NCBI GenBank assembly: GCA_003142095.1
Contig: PLON01000017.1
Coordinates: 4,651-68,650, forward strand
DNA length: 64,000 bases
Direction: 5' to 3'
Source: Acidimicrobiaceae bacterium
GTDB lineage: Bacteria; Actinomycetota; Acidimicrobiia; Acidimicrobiales; RAAP-2
Shown: positions 33,795 to 42,064 of the stretch, piece after piece
How positions within the stretch are numbered: the stretch's first letter is position 1
How the letters are laid out: every line of letters starts with the position of its first letter
Translations under genes and position numbers: made by a program
The notes under the pieces: generated by a model
Database searches by the model: none
Told to the model about the DNA's origin: nothing
Seen by the model: the letters and a program-made list of their open reading frames with translations, nothing else

Positions 33795-34141
33795 CGACGC
33801 CAGAACTTACCGCCCTTGCGCTTCTTCTTCTCTAGTTCGTCGAGTTCGAGGCGTCGCTCTTCGATCAGTTCGGGCGCGATGGCGTTCACGATCTCGCTGG
33901 CGGAGGCCAGCAGTTCGCGTCGATCCTCAACGGGCACGTCCGGGGGCGCCGACTCGACGGGCCGAGCCACGAGCGTGCCGTGCGACCAGCCGACGTCGAC
34001 GAATCGCCGCTCGTAGGTGAGGCAGTTCTCGGGGCACGACCACGGTTGGTCGGGAGCGTTGCCGAGCACGCAGAAGCGCGCCACTTCGCCCGACTTATAG
34101 GTGCGGCTCTGAAAGTGCTTGCACTCTTCGCGCATTCCCAT
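33791..34141 (-). CDS. conserved hypothetical protein with four cysteines
   Basis: An unrecognised 116-residue protein. The first 40 residues hold four cysteines (ECKHF, FCVLG, SCPENC), suggesting a small metal-binding N-terminus. The rest is a charged helix ending in a Lys/Arg-rich tail ('ELEKKKRKGGKFWRR'). It has normal GC-rich codon use and no shadow of a better frame, and it fits exactly between the crotonase stop and the GNAT start. No function is assigned. Confidence 0.65.
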   Translation of the reverse strand: MGMREECKHFQSRTYKSGEVARFCVLGNAPDQPWSCPENCLTYERRFVDVGWSHGTLVARPVESAPPDVPVEDRRELLASASEIVNAIAPELIEERRLELDELEKKKRKGGKFWRR

Positions 34142-34171
34142 CCACTCATTGTTTCACGTCATCGCGACTCG

Positions 34172-34177
34172 TAGGCT
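34172..34177 (+). promoter_or_regulatory. -10 box (TAGGCT) of the GNAT gene
   Basis: TAGGCT ends 8 bases before the ATG at 34186. This supports the ATG over the TTG at 34177 given by the ORF track. Confidence 0.4.
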
Positions 34178-34185
34178 TGCGCTTT

Positions 34186-34812
34186 ATGACAGCGGACTTT
34201 TCAATAGATCGAAGAGTTCTATCGCGTGATGAAATTGCTTCCGCCGCCGACGTCGCCTCACGCGCATTCTTCGACGACACCTATTTTCGCTTCCTTATGC
34301 CCGACGACCGGGTGCGCGCTCACGCGTCGCCCCTTCTCTTCGCGAGCCAGCTACGCCACGCTGGAGCCCACGCTCGCGTCGTCACCGCCCGCAACGCCAC
34401 CGGACAGATTGTTGGTCTGGCGCTGTGGATCGAGCCGGGCCACTGGCCGCCACCACTCAGTGCGCAGCTGGCCCAGACGCCCAGTTCATTGCGCGCGCTC
34501 TACCACCATCCTCACGCCATTCGACTGGCGGGCACGTATCTGCGGACCATCTTGAAGGTGCACCCCAAGGAGCTGCACTGGTACCTTCCGCTGCTCGCCG
34601 TGGATCCCTTAGTTCAAGGTCAGGGTGTGGGCACGATGTTGATGCTTGACGGCGTCGCCACCATGGACGCGGACGGCGTGGGTGGGTACTTGGAAACGCA
34701 AAAGGACGAGAACCACGCCTTTTACAACCGATTCGGATACGAACTACGCGACACTCTTCGTCCGGTTGCTGACGGGCCACCGTATTACACAATGTGGCGG
34801 CCGGCTCGTTAG
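34186..34812 (+). CDS. GNAT family N-acetyltransferase
   Basis: An acetyl-CoA-dependent acyltransferase of 208 aa. Motif A is '[22 protein letters not shown]' (residues ~128-149, with the QGxGxG acetyl-CoA loop), followed by '[24 protein letters not shown]', a typical motif B. The N-terminus '[18 protein letters not shown]' resembles the PF13508-type acetyltransferases often found near efflux or resistance genes, but no substrate can be named. Its stop overlaps the sufB stop in a convergent arrangement. Confidence 0.85.
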   Translation: MTADFSIDRRVLSRDEIASAADVASRAFFDDTYFRFLMPDDRVRAHASPLLFASQLRHAGAHARVVTARNATGQIVGLALWIEPGHWPPPLSAQLAQTPSSLRALYHHPHAIRLAGTYLRTILKVHPKELHWYLPLLAVDPLVQGQGVGTMLMLDGVATMDADGVGGYLETQKDENHAFYNRFGYELRDTLRPVADGPPYYTMWRPAR

Positions 34813-36209
34813 CCGATTGAACCTTCCATCTGCAGTTCAATGAGACGTGACCACTCAACGGCGTACTCCATCGGAAGCGTACGGGTCACCGGCTCAATGA
34901 AGCCGTTCACGATCATGCCCATGGCCTGGCTTTCGGTGAGGCCCCGACTCATGAGATAGAAGAGTTGGTCGTCGCCGATCTTGGAGACCGTCGCCTCGTG
35001 ACCAATGGACGCGTCTTGCTCGCCGACTTCCATGTAAGGACGGGTTTCGGAGGTGGACATCTCGTCGAGCAACAAGGCGTCGCAGCGCACGAAAGCCTTC
35101 GCGCCCTTTGCGCCCTCTTCGACCTTGACGAGGCCACGGTAGGCCGTGAGGCCGCCATCCTTGGAGATGGACTTCGAGACGATGGTAGAGGTCGTTTCCG
35201 GTGCGCAGTGCACCATTTTCGCTCCCGCGTCTTGGACCTGGCCGGGACCGGCGTAGGCGACCGAGAGCACTTCACCGGAGGCCTTGGGACCCATGAGATA
35301 GACCGACGGGTACTTCATGGTGAGACGCGAACCAATATTGCCGTCAATCCACTCGACGTGAGCCTCGGCCTCAGCGCGCGCGCGCTTGGTGACGAGGTTA
35401 TAGACGTTGTTCGACCAGTTCTGAATCGTCGTGTAGGTAATGCGCGCACCCTGAAGGGCGACGAGCTCGACGACGGCGGAGTGCAGCGAGTCAGTTGAAT
35501 AGACCGGTGCGGAACAACCTTCGACGTAGTGGACCTGAGAACCCTCGTCGGCGATGATGAGCGTGCGCTCGAACTGACCCATGTTTTCGGTGTTAATGCG
35601 AAAATACGCCTGCAGGGGCTGATCGACCTTGACGCCCGGTGGGACGTAGATAAAGGAACCACCACTCCACACGGCCGAGTTGAGGGCGGCGAACTTGTTG
35701 TCGTTCGGAGGAATGATGGTGCCGAAGTACTTGCGCACGAGTTCTGGGTACTCGCGCACGGCGGTGTCCATGTCGCAAAAGAGGACACCGAGGCGCTCTA
35801 AGTCCTCGCGGTTACGGTGAAAGACAACCTCGGACTCGTACTGCGCGGTGACGCCGGCCAGGTACTTGCGCTCCGCCTCGGGGATACCCAGGCGCTCGTA
35901 AGTGTTCTTGATCGCGTCGGGCAGGTCCTCCCAGGAGTTGACCTGGTGATCGGTGGGCTTGACGTAGTAGTAAATGTCGTTGAAGTCGAGGTCGGGCATG
36001 CGCGTGGCGAACCAGGGCAACATGGGCTTCTTCTCAAAGCGCTTCAGGGCGTCAAGGCGAAACTTGAGCATCCAGGGCTCTTCGTTCTTCATGGCCGACA
36101 TCTCACGAACGATCTCTTCGTTCAAACCCTTTTTGGGCTTAAAGACAGCCAGATGTTCGTCCGACCAGCCCAACTGATAACGGCTAAAGTCCAGGTTGTC
36201 AATCGCCAT
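34809..36209 (-). CDS. sufB: Fe-S cluster assembly protein SufB
   Basis: The main scaffold of SufBCD on which clusters are built. The 466-residue protein is full length. '[21 protein letters not shown]' near residue 28, '[17 protein letters not shown]' with the key cysteine near 232, '[14 protein letters not shown]' and '[26 protein letters not shown]' near 385 are SufB hallmarks. It has a strong AAAGGAG ribosome site. It stands apart from sufD (3.3 kb) and from both sufC copies, unlike the compact sufBDCSU operon usual in actinobacteria. Confidence 0.95.
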   Translation of the reverse strand: MAIDNLDFSRYQLGWSDEHLAVFKPKKGLNEEIVREMSAMKNEEPWMLKFRLDALKRFEKKPMLPWFATRMPDLDFNDIYYYVKPTDHQVNSWEDLPDAIKNTYERLGIPEAERKYLAGVTAQYESEVVFHRNREDLERLGVLFCDMDTAVREYPELVRKYFGTIIPPNDNKFAALNSAVWSGGSFIYVPPGVKVDQPLQAYFRINTENMGQFERTLIIADEGSQVHYVEGCSAPVYSTDSLHSAVVELVALQGARITYTTIQNWSNNVYNLVTKRARAEAEAHVEWIDGNIGSRLTMKYPSVYLMGPKASGEVLSVAYAGPGQVQDAGAKMVHCAPETTSTIVSKSISKDGGLTAYRGLVKVEEGAKGAKAFVRCDALLLDEMSTSETRPYMEVGEQDASIGHEATVSKIGDDQLFYLMSRGLTESQAMGMIVNGFIEPVTRTLPMEYAVEWSRLIELQMEGSIG

Positions 36210-36291
36210 TGCGCTCCTTTGGAATAATCCCTATTGCCATAGTACTAACTCCCCGAACGAGCCTGCCCCTAGTTACTGGCAAAGTGGAGAC

Positions 36292-38475
36292 ATGTCTACC
36301 GCCCCTCGTGCGCCCCAAAGGCCCTATGAAATTACCCGTCACGGCGATACGCGAGTCGACCCGTACTACTGGCTCATGGACCGCACGAACGAGGAGGTCC
36401 TCGATCACCTGCGCGCCGAAAATGAGTACCTCGCACAGGAACTCGCACCGTTGAAGGCGCTCGAAGAAGAGCTCTTCACGGAGATAAAAAATCGCGTCGA
36501 AGAGACGGATATTTCGGTGCCGGTGCGCAAGGGTAACTGGTGGTATTTCGAGAGAACCCGCGAAGGACTGAACTACCCCATCAGCGTTCGTGTTCCCGCG
36601 AGCGGAGATGACCTCACTCCCCCCGAGATCGATCCCTTATCCACCTTCGCCGGAGAGCAGATCATTCTCGACGAGAACGTCGAAGCCGGCGACAGTGACT
36701 TTCTCTCGGTCGGCGTCCTCGCCCTCAGCCCCGACGAGTCGTGGGTCGCGGTCGGAACCGACTTTGAAGGGAACGAACGCCATCACGTCACCGTTCGCCC
36801 CCTCGCCGACCAGACGCCGATCGCTGACGAACTCGACGATGTGTACTACGGCTTCGCCTGGGCCCGAGACTCGCGTCATTTTTTCTACACTCGCGTGGAC
36901 GAGGCCATGCGTCCCTGGCAGCTCTGGCGACACGAACTCAACACGGCGGCCTCGTCGGACGTTCTCGTGTACGAAGAGCCCGACTCCGAGTACACCGTCT
37001 CGGTAGGGCGCAGTCGCGACGATCAAATGATCGTCGTCATGATGAACTCCTCGATGACGAGTGAAGTGCGCTACGTGGCCGCCGACGATCCGACCGGCGA
37101 GTTGCAAACACTCGAAGCGCGACGCCACGGCATTGAGTACGGCGTCGAGCACTTCGTCGACGCGCAGGGAACGCCATGGTGGCTCAAAGTGACCAATGAA
37201 AACGCCACCGACTTTCGACTCCTCACACGCCCGCTCAGTGGCGGCGAGTGGCGTGAGATTGTGGCGGAGCGTCCGGGCAGTCGCCTCGACGGAATCGACG
37301 CCTTTTCGACGTTCCTCGCCCTCAGCGAACGCGAAAACGGCTGCGCCGCTTTGCGTCTCGTCAAACTCCTACCTGGCAATGACCCCTTCGGCGACGACCT
37401 GCTCGAGCGCTCGACCTTGGTTGAGGGAGGCGCATTTCCCAACACTGTCGCCATTTCGTCGAATCCGAATTTCGAAACGTCCCAGGTGCGCGTCCTCATG
37501 ACATCGCTCACGACGCCTCGACTCATCGCCGACGTTGTCGTCGAAACGGGCGAGATCATTGTGCGCAAGCAGCAACGGGTGCTCGGCGGCTACGAGGAGT
37601 CGAACTACGTCACGGGTCGCCTGTGGGTCGACACGAGCGATCAGCTGCGCGTGCCGGTATCGGTCGTCGCGCGACGCGATCTCGTCACGGTCGATGCCGA
37701 CGGCACCCTCACTCCAGTTGCGCCGTCGCCATTTCTGCTTTACGGGTACGGCAGCTATGAGATCTCGATCGATCCCGCCTTCTCCTCTCTACGGCTATCA
37801 CTGCTCGATCGCGGCGTTATCTTCGCCATCGCCCACGTGCGCGGCGGCGGAGAGATGGGCCGCTCGTGGTACGAAATGGGTCGACTCGCCCAGAAGCCCA
37901 CGACCTTCAGCGACTTCGTCGCGGTAGCGCGCGCACTTATTGAACGCGGCTGGACGACACCCGAGCAACTCGCCGCGCGCGGAGGATCAGCCGGCGGACT
38001 TTTGATGGGTGCCGTCATGAACCAGGCGCCCGAGCTGTTTCGCGCCATCGTCGCCGAAGTTCCCTTCGTCGACGTCGTGACGACGATGTTGGACGACTCG
38101 CTTCCGCTAACGGCCGGGGAGTGGGAGGAGTGGGGCAACCCCCACGCCAGTGCCACGAGCTATCGAACAATGACGAGCTACTCCCCCTACGACAACGTGC
38201 GCGCGACGAATGACGACGGCGCGCCCGTGGTCTATCCCCACCTCTACGCATCGGGTGGTCTCAATGATTCGCGCGTCGGATTCTGGGAGCCGGCGAAATG
38301 GGTCTTGAAACTGCGTGACGCCAACGAAGCGAACGTCGCCGTGTTAAAGACCGAGATGGGCGCAGGACACGGAGGACCCTCTGGCCGCTACGACGCGTGG
38401 CGCGACGAAGCTCAAGTGGTCGCGTGGCTACTCAACGAGATTACGAACTCGCTAGAGTCGACCCCTTCGCCGTAA
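36292..38475 (+). CDS. ptrB: prolyl oligopeptidase family S9A, oligopeptidase B-like
   Basis: A cytosolic serine peptidase that cuts short peptides, for the B type after Arg or Lys. It is 727 aa from the ATG at 36292 (GGAG ribosome site). The N-terminal beta-propeller starts 'RHGDTRVDPYYWLMDRTNEEVLDHL'. The catalytic serine is in 'ARGGSAGGLLMG' near residue 566, the aspartate in 'ASGGLNDSRV' near 652 and the histidine in 'GAGHGGPSGRYD' near 690. It is divergent from sufB and its 3' end overlaps the membrane-protein gene by 35 bases. Confidence 0.92.
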   Translation: MSTAPRAPQRPYEITRHGDTRVDPYYWLMDRTNEEVLDHLRAENEYLAQELAPLKALEEELFTEIKNRVEETDISVPVRKGNWWYFERTREGLNYPISVRVPASGDDLTPPEIDPLSTFAGEQIILDENVEAGDSDFLSVGVLALSPDESWVAVGTDFEGNERHHVTVRPLADQTPIADELDDVYYGFAWARDSRHFFYTRVDEAMRPWQLWRHELNTAASSDVLVYEEPDSEYTVSVGRSRDDQMIVVMMNSSMTSEVRYVAADDPTGELQTLEARRHGIEYGVEHFVDAQGTPWWLKVTNENATDFRLLTRPLSGGEWREIVAERPGSRLDGIDAFSTFLALSERENGCAALRLVKLLPGNDPFGDDLLERSTLVEGGAFPNTVAISSNPNFETSQVRVLMTSLTTPRLIADVVVETGEIIVRKQQRVLGGYEESNYVTGRLWVDTSDQLRVPVSVVARRDLVTVDADGTLTPVAPSPFLLYGYGSYEISIDPAFSSLRLSLLDRGVIFAIAHVRGGGEMGRSWYEMGRLAQKPTTFSDFVAVARALIERGWTTPEQLAARGGSAGGLLMGAVMNQAPELFRAIVAEVPFVDVVTTMLDDSLPLTAGEWEEWGNPHASATSYRTMTSYSPYDNVRATNDDGAPVVYPHLYASGGLNDSRVGFWEPAKWVLKLRDANEANVAVLKTEMGAGHGGPSGRYDAWRDEAQVVAWLLNEITNSLESTPSP

Positions 38476-39274
38476 ATACCAATACGAGCGTTGCGGGGAG
38501 TGTCGCGGGAAAGACGACCGGCTTTCCGTCCACACTGACCGTCGCGCTCGACGGCGAACCGAGCGTCACGCGTGAGTCACCCGTCATGACGAGTGACTCG
38601 TCGTGACCCTGATCGACCGGTCCTTGCCACTCGAGTGTGCTCGAGGGGCCCATGGTGTACACGGCCCAGGTTTCGCCCAGTGATCCGGTCACCGTCACCC
38701 GATAGCGCGTCGCGGACACGTTGTAGTTAGCGTCGTCGCCACTGACCGTCACAGGTCGAAACACCGTCGGCACCGTGGTCGTGGTCGTTGTCGTTCGCGC
38801 ATGGGTCGTTGTCGTCGTCGTGGAAGTCGTGTGTTTCCCTGGATGATGGGCGACGTAGTAGGTCACGACGACGACGACCACGAGGACCGCCAGCAACACT
38901 ACGGCGACACTTCGCGCGACGATCGACGCCGTAGAGCGATGCGACGATCGAGAGAGGAACCAGTTGTCGTTGTGGCGAGCTTGTAGCGCGCTCGACTGCT
39001 CGCTGCTCGCGGAGTCGCTGAAGACGTACTGACGCGCGGGGTCTAGGCGAGGTCGTTCGACCGGAGGTCGCGTCACGGGCTCACCCGAACCGTCCAACAG
39101 TCGAAATCCCTTCGAGGGCGTGTAGGGAGACGGAGGCGGCGACACGAGTCGCCGTTCCAGAGGTTTCGAGAGTTCGCGCATCTCGTCGCGTTTCAACTTT
39201 CGAATCCGCAACAGCGTCCCCGCGACGAGCAGGACCGCGACCACGATCCCGGCAATCTCGAGGGCCAGAATCAC
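38441..39274 (-). CDS. membrane protein with Thr-rich linker and RodZ C-terminal-like (DUF4115) domain
   Basis: A 277-residue protein with a membrane helix at residues 3-22, a Pro-rich cytoplasmic stretch, and a second helix near 117-140 ('SVAVVLLAVLVVVVVVTYYV'). A Thr/Ser spacer follows ('TTSTTTTTTHARTTTTTTT'). The last 85 residues ('YRVTVTGSLGETWAVYT...LVMTGDSRVTLGSPSSATVSVDGKPV') have the beta-sandwich pattern of the DUF4115 domain of RodZ. There is no N-terminal helix-turn-helix, so it is not a full RodZ. An envelope or cell-shape role is inference. Ribosome site GAGGAG. Confidence 0.65.
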   Translation of the reverse strand: MILALEIAGIVVAVLLVAGTLLRIRKLKRDEMRELSKPLERRLVSPPPSPYTPSKGFRLLDGSGEPVTRPPVERPRLDPARQYVFSDSASSEQSSALQARHNDNWFLSRSSHRSTASIVARSVAVVLLAVLVVVVVVTYYVAHHPGKHTTSTTTTTTHARTTTTTTTVPTVFRPVTVSGDDANYNVSATRYRVTVTGSLGETWAVYTMGPSSTLEWQGPVDQGHDESLVMTGDSRVTLGSPSSATVSVDGKPVVFPATLPATLVLVFTAKGSTLASS

Positions 39275-39340
39275 CCTCGCTCCTCTGCGACTTGAATCGC
39301 CTCGCTCGCCCGGGTCACGTCTCGAAGCGTACTGAACTCT

Positions 39341-39817
39341 CTACGGCGCGAGGACCCGATACCCGCCGCGGTAGTACGCGAGGGGCCCACCAGGCTCAGT
39401 GGAGGCGAAATCCAGTTCCGCGACGATGATGTCGTGGTCACCGTGGTTGGTGACCTCACGAATGGTTCCCTCTAAGTACGCGAGCGATCCCTCGAGGAAC
39501 GGTGAGCCGTTGGGAGCCGCTATCCAGGAGACTCCGGCGAACTTGTCCACTCCACTGACAGCGAAACTGCGCGCCAGTGGCTCTTGGTCGTCGCGCAGGA
39601 TGTTGACGCCGACAACACCCACCTGGCGGATCCGCTGCCACGAGGGAGAACTGCTGGTTGCCGCGAAGAAAACCAGGGCCGAATCAATAGAGAGCGACCC
39701 GAAGGTCTGGCACGTAAATCCGGCCGGTCCCTCGGATGTCATTGCCGTGACGATGACAATTCCCGTGACGTAGTGACCGAGGACTTCCTTGCAGTGCGCG
39801 TTGTCGAAGGAGCCCAC
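39341..39817 (-). CDS. flavin reductase family protein (FMN-binding split barrel)
   Basis: A 158-residue NAD(P)H:flavin oxidoreductase-like protein. 'VLGHYVTGIVIVTAMTSEGPAGFTCQTFGSLSID' is the characteristic flavin-binding stretch, and 'VNILRDDQEPLARSFA', 'KFAGV' and 'GDHDIIVAEL' complete the HpaC/ActVB pattern. It probably supplies reduced flavin to a monooxygenase or acts alone. GTG start with TAGTGT 6 bases upstream. It appears to be a single gene downstream of nothing obvious on its strand. Confidence 0.85.
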   Translation of the reverse strand: MGSFDNAHCKEVLGHYVTGIVIVTAMTSEGPAGFTCQTFGSLSIDSALVFFAATSSSPSWQRIRQVGVVGVNILRDDQEPLARSFAVSGVDKFAGVSWIAAPNGSPFLEGSLAYLEGTIREVTNHGDHDIIVAELDFASTEPGGPLAYYRGGYRVLAP

Positions 39818-39823
39818 GGCGCC

Positions 39824-39829
39824 ACACTA
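39824..39829 (-). promoter_or_regulatory. -10 box (TAGTGT) of the flavin reductase gene
   Basis: TAGTGT ends 6 bases before the GTG start at 39817. Confidence 0.45.
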
Positions 39830-39863
39830 CCGGTGTCGTCACTTTTCACGGTGAGCCACGCCG

Positions 39864-40751
39864 TCAACGAGAGTCGTCGCCGCTCAATGAGTACGCGCGC
39901 GACACTTTGGTGACGAGTCCGTCGCGCACCAGGCTCTCCAACACAACGTCGGCGCGCGCCTTATCCACTCCGAGGTCGCTCACGAGGCGAGTCTTCGCGC
40001 GTGGACCTTCGCGTAGCGCGTGCAACACTCGCCCACGCAACTGGCGATTCGATCCAGCGAAAGGCGCTTGCGGTCGCGAGACCGCTGCGCTACGTGGCGC
40101 AGGGTCAGAGCCCCCGTGTCGACGCCACGCACACGATCTTGCGAGAGGGCACTGCTCGCAGCGCGGAGCGGCACGACAGAACTGCGCTCCGAGGTCGATC
40201 ATCGCCTGATTGAACTCGGCGGCACCAGATCTCGGCAGGAGTACTTGGGCGAGTATTCGCGCGTCGCTTGTGCGAAGCGATTCATTCGCAAGTGCGCGGG
40301 CGAGCACGCGTCCGACGTTCGTGTCGAGAACTGCGACGTGACGCCCATACGCGAACGACGCCACGGCGTTCGCCGTGTACTCGCCCACTCCGGGCAAGCG
40401 ACGAAGTTCGTCGACATTGCGAGGAACTTGGCCGTCGAACTCATCTCGGATGGTGCGAGCCGCCCCGTGCAGAGCCTTCGCCCGGCGTGGGTAGCCGAGT
40501 CCACTCCACGCGACGAGCACGTGAGCGAGCGGCGCCGTCGCGCAGGCGTCGGGGGTTGGAAACTGTTCCATGAACTTCGTCCAGGGTTGAATAACCCGAG
40601 ACGTCGAGGTCTGTTGGAGCATGACCTCACTCACGAGAACGGCCCAGGGCCTAGGGTCGTTCAGCCAGGGCAAGTCTCGACGCATCGACGGCGCAGCCCG
40701 ACGAAGCGCGCGGCGAAAAGCGACGAGGTCGCTAGGCCCAGACGTCGTCAC
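39864..40751 (-). CDS. mutY: A/G-specific adenine glycosylase
   Basis: Removes adenine mispaired with 8-oxoguanine. The 295-residue protein has 'EVMLQQTSTSRV' (catalytic Glu), the helix-hairpin-helix 'RLPGVGEYTANAVASFAYG', 'AVLDTNVGRVLAR' (catalytic Asp) and the cluster loop 'CRAAPRCEQCPLARSC'. The first cysteine spacing is Cx5C, one residue shorter than the Cx6C I expect. The C-terminus is a short winged-helix-like segment with no NUDIX domain, as in other short actinobacterial MutY. The GTG start lies inside the end of the MaoC gene (20-base overlap), so the start is less certain. Confidence 0.88.
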   Translation of the reverse strand: MTTSGPSDLVAFRRALRRAAPSMRRDLPWLNDPRPWAVLVSEVMLQQTSTSRVIQPWTKFMEQFPTPDACATAPLAHVLVAWSGLGYPRRAKALHGAARTIRDEFDGQVPRNVDELRRLPGVGEYTANAVASFAYGRHVAVLDTNVGRVLARALANESLRTSDARILAQVLLPRSGAAEFNQAMIDLGAQFCRAAPRCEQCPLARSCAWRRHGGSDPAPRSAAVSRPQAPFAGSNRQLRGRVLHALREGPRAKTRLVSDLGVDKARADVVLESLVRDGLVTKVSRAYSLSGDDSR

Positions 40752-41244
40752 CGTAGGGGCGTTGACGCTGCGGCGCGAACTCGCTCTTCCAGACCATGAC
40801 CTTGCGCCGGAAGTAACAGACTTCGAGACCGTCTTGGTTGAAGCCCTTGGTCTCGACCGTGACGATTCCGCGGTCGGGCTTCGAATTCGACGGCGTCACG
40901 TCGAGTACGCGAGTTTCGGCGTAGATAGTGTCACCGTGAAACGTCGGGTTGCGATGAATGAGCGACTCCACTTCAAGGTTCGCGATCGCGGCTCCGGAGA
41001 CATCCGGGACGCTCATCCCCAGCACCAACGAGTAGACGAGGTTCCCGACCACGACGTTCTTATGGTGAACGGTCTCGTGCTCAGCGAACCAGGCGTTCGT
41101 ATGCAGCGGGTGGTGGTTCATCGTGATCATGCAAAAGAGGTGATCGTCGGCCTCGGTGATCGTTTTGCCGGGCCAGTGTCGATAGACGTCGCCAACAGAA
41201 AAGTCTTCGAGGTAACGCCCGAAGGGACGATCGTAGGTCGTCAT
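40732..41244 (-). CDS. mch: MaoC-like mesaconyl-CoA hydratase
   Basis: Hydrates mesaconyl-CoA to beta-methylmalyl-CoA in the ethylmalonyl-CoA pathway. The 170-residue hot-dog protein has 'HWPGKTITEADDHLFCMITMNHHPLH' with the hydratase Asp/His, 'VVVGNLVYSLVLGMSVPDVSG' and 'PTFHGDTIYAETRVL'. These stretches closely match the small MaoC proteins encoded with ccr and meaA in Streptomyces (recognised from memory). The context fits: the malyl-CoA lyase and methylsuccinyl-CoA dehydrogenase genes follow within 3.4 kb. Its ATG overlaps the stop of the upstream DUF6941-like gene. Confidence 0.85.
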   Translation of the reverse strand: MTTYDRPFGRYLEDFSVGDVYRHWPGKTITEADDHLFCMITMNHHPLHTNAWFAEHETVHHKNVVVGNLVYSLVLGMSVPDVSGAAIANLEVESLIHRNPTFHGDTIYAETRVLDVTPSNSKPDRGIVTVETKGFNQDGLEVCYFRRKVMVWKSEFAPQRQRPYGDDVWA

Positions 41245-41696
41245 GACGCTTGGTCGGGCTGCTCGTCCGAGTCGACGCGACCGGGGCGAGTCGTGAAAGA
41301 AACGAGCGCGCCCGGTAACGTCTCGCCATCGATCACGACGCGCCAGGTGTAGCGCGAGTTATCGACCAGTGGAATGGGTCCAAAGTTGACCGCGATGGGC
41401 ACTTCCACCGGCGTACCGACGGGAACGTCGGGCGGCGTCGAGGCGGAGAAGTCGCCGCGCACCTCAATGAAGTGTGGTCCGTCAGGCGTCTCGAAACCGA
41501 CCTGCTGTCCGTCGGCATCCTCAAGGAAGAGTTCCCAGTGGTGCGAGATATTGAATTCGTGCGAATCAACACTTACTTTGACGGCGACCGCCATCGGCAT
41601 GGGGTCTGGGCCGACGACGGACCAACCGCCGCCCAGGATGTAGAGCTTGCCGTCGGCGACTTGGGCAGAATCGGCGAGGAGCATGGTCACGTTCAC
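41241..41696 (-). CDS. DUF6941-like conserved protein
   Basis: A 151-residue, probably all-beta protein. 'LLADSAQVADGKLYILGGGWSVVG' at the N-terminus is the recognisable pattern of this family of unknown function, followed by immunoglobulin-like strands ('ISHHWELFLEDADGQQV', 'YTWRVVIDGE'). It has no signal peptide. The GTG start has TAGGCT 6 bases upstream, and the stop overlaps the mch start, so it heads a DUF6941-mch-mutY operon. Confidence 0.7.
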   Translation of the reverse strand: MNVTMLLADSAQVADGKLYILGGGWSVVGPDPMPMAVAVKVSVDSHEFNISHHWELFLEDADGQQVGFETPDGPHFIEVRGDFSASTPPDVPVGTPVEVPIAVNFGPIPLVDNSRYTWRVVIDGETLPGALVSFTTRPGRVDSDEQPDQAS

Positions 41697-41702
41697 CGGG
41701 CC

Positions 41703-41708
41703 AGCCTA
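41703..41708 (-). promoter_or_regulatory. -10 box (TAGGCT) of the DUF6941-mch-mutY operon
   Basis: TAGGCT ends 6 bases before the GTG start at 41696. Confidence 0.5.
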
Positions 41709-42052
41709 TTCCGGCAGGGCCGCAGGACCGGCAGTCAGTCTGTCGCCAAGGAACCTCTTGAAAATCGTGCCCGTGTTGCGTACTGTTGAGTCTGCGAGTT
41801 CGGGAATGTCTTACTGAAGCGCCGACGTGAAGAGGGTTCAAGTCGGCCACCCGAGTTGGGCGTAGCCCGTAGAGCGGTCCCTTTTCGACAACCCGGACTC
41901 GCACGTCCCATTTCTGGCATGCAGTTAGAACCATTGAATGGCGACGCGCACTTCCCAACTTCATCCGTCGTAGAAGACCGCCTTCTCCAGTGCAAGGGGC
42001 CGATCTCGCCACGCTAAAGACTCGAGCTTTCGATACGCCTCATGAGAACCAG

Positions 42053-42058
42053 TACATT
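42053..42058 (+). promoter_or_regulatory. -10 box (TACATT) of mcd
   Basis: TACATT ends 6 bases before the ATG at 42065. This supports that ATG over the ORF-track start at 41990. Confidence 0.45.
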
Positions 42059-42064
42059 TCTCCT

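Larger units (their letters stand above)
41697..42064. other. 368-bp intergenic region between divergent DUF6941 and mcd genes
   Basis: No convincing gene is present; the ORF-track entries here are shadows or fragments. It holds the -10 box of the DUF6941 operon at one end and that of mcd at the other. A further sigma70-like pair, TTGAAA at 41758 and TACTGT at 41781 with a 17-base spacer, points toward mcd but lies about 280 bp upstream. This could be a second promoter or the promoter of an unseen small RNA. A tRNA-like GGGTTCAAGTC at 41834 does not fold into a tRNA. Confidence 0.4.

Noticed and set aside
36240-36247. TAGTACTA palindrome upstream of sufB as an iron-sulfur regulator site
   Set aside because: An 8-bp palindrome alone is not significant and does not match a known IscR or SufR site that I can verify.
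41834-41844. GGGTTCAAGTC resembling a tRNA T-loop in the mcd upstream region
   Set aside because: The flanking bases do not form a 5-bp T stem and no acceptor, D or anticodon arms can be drawn on either strand.
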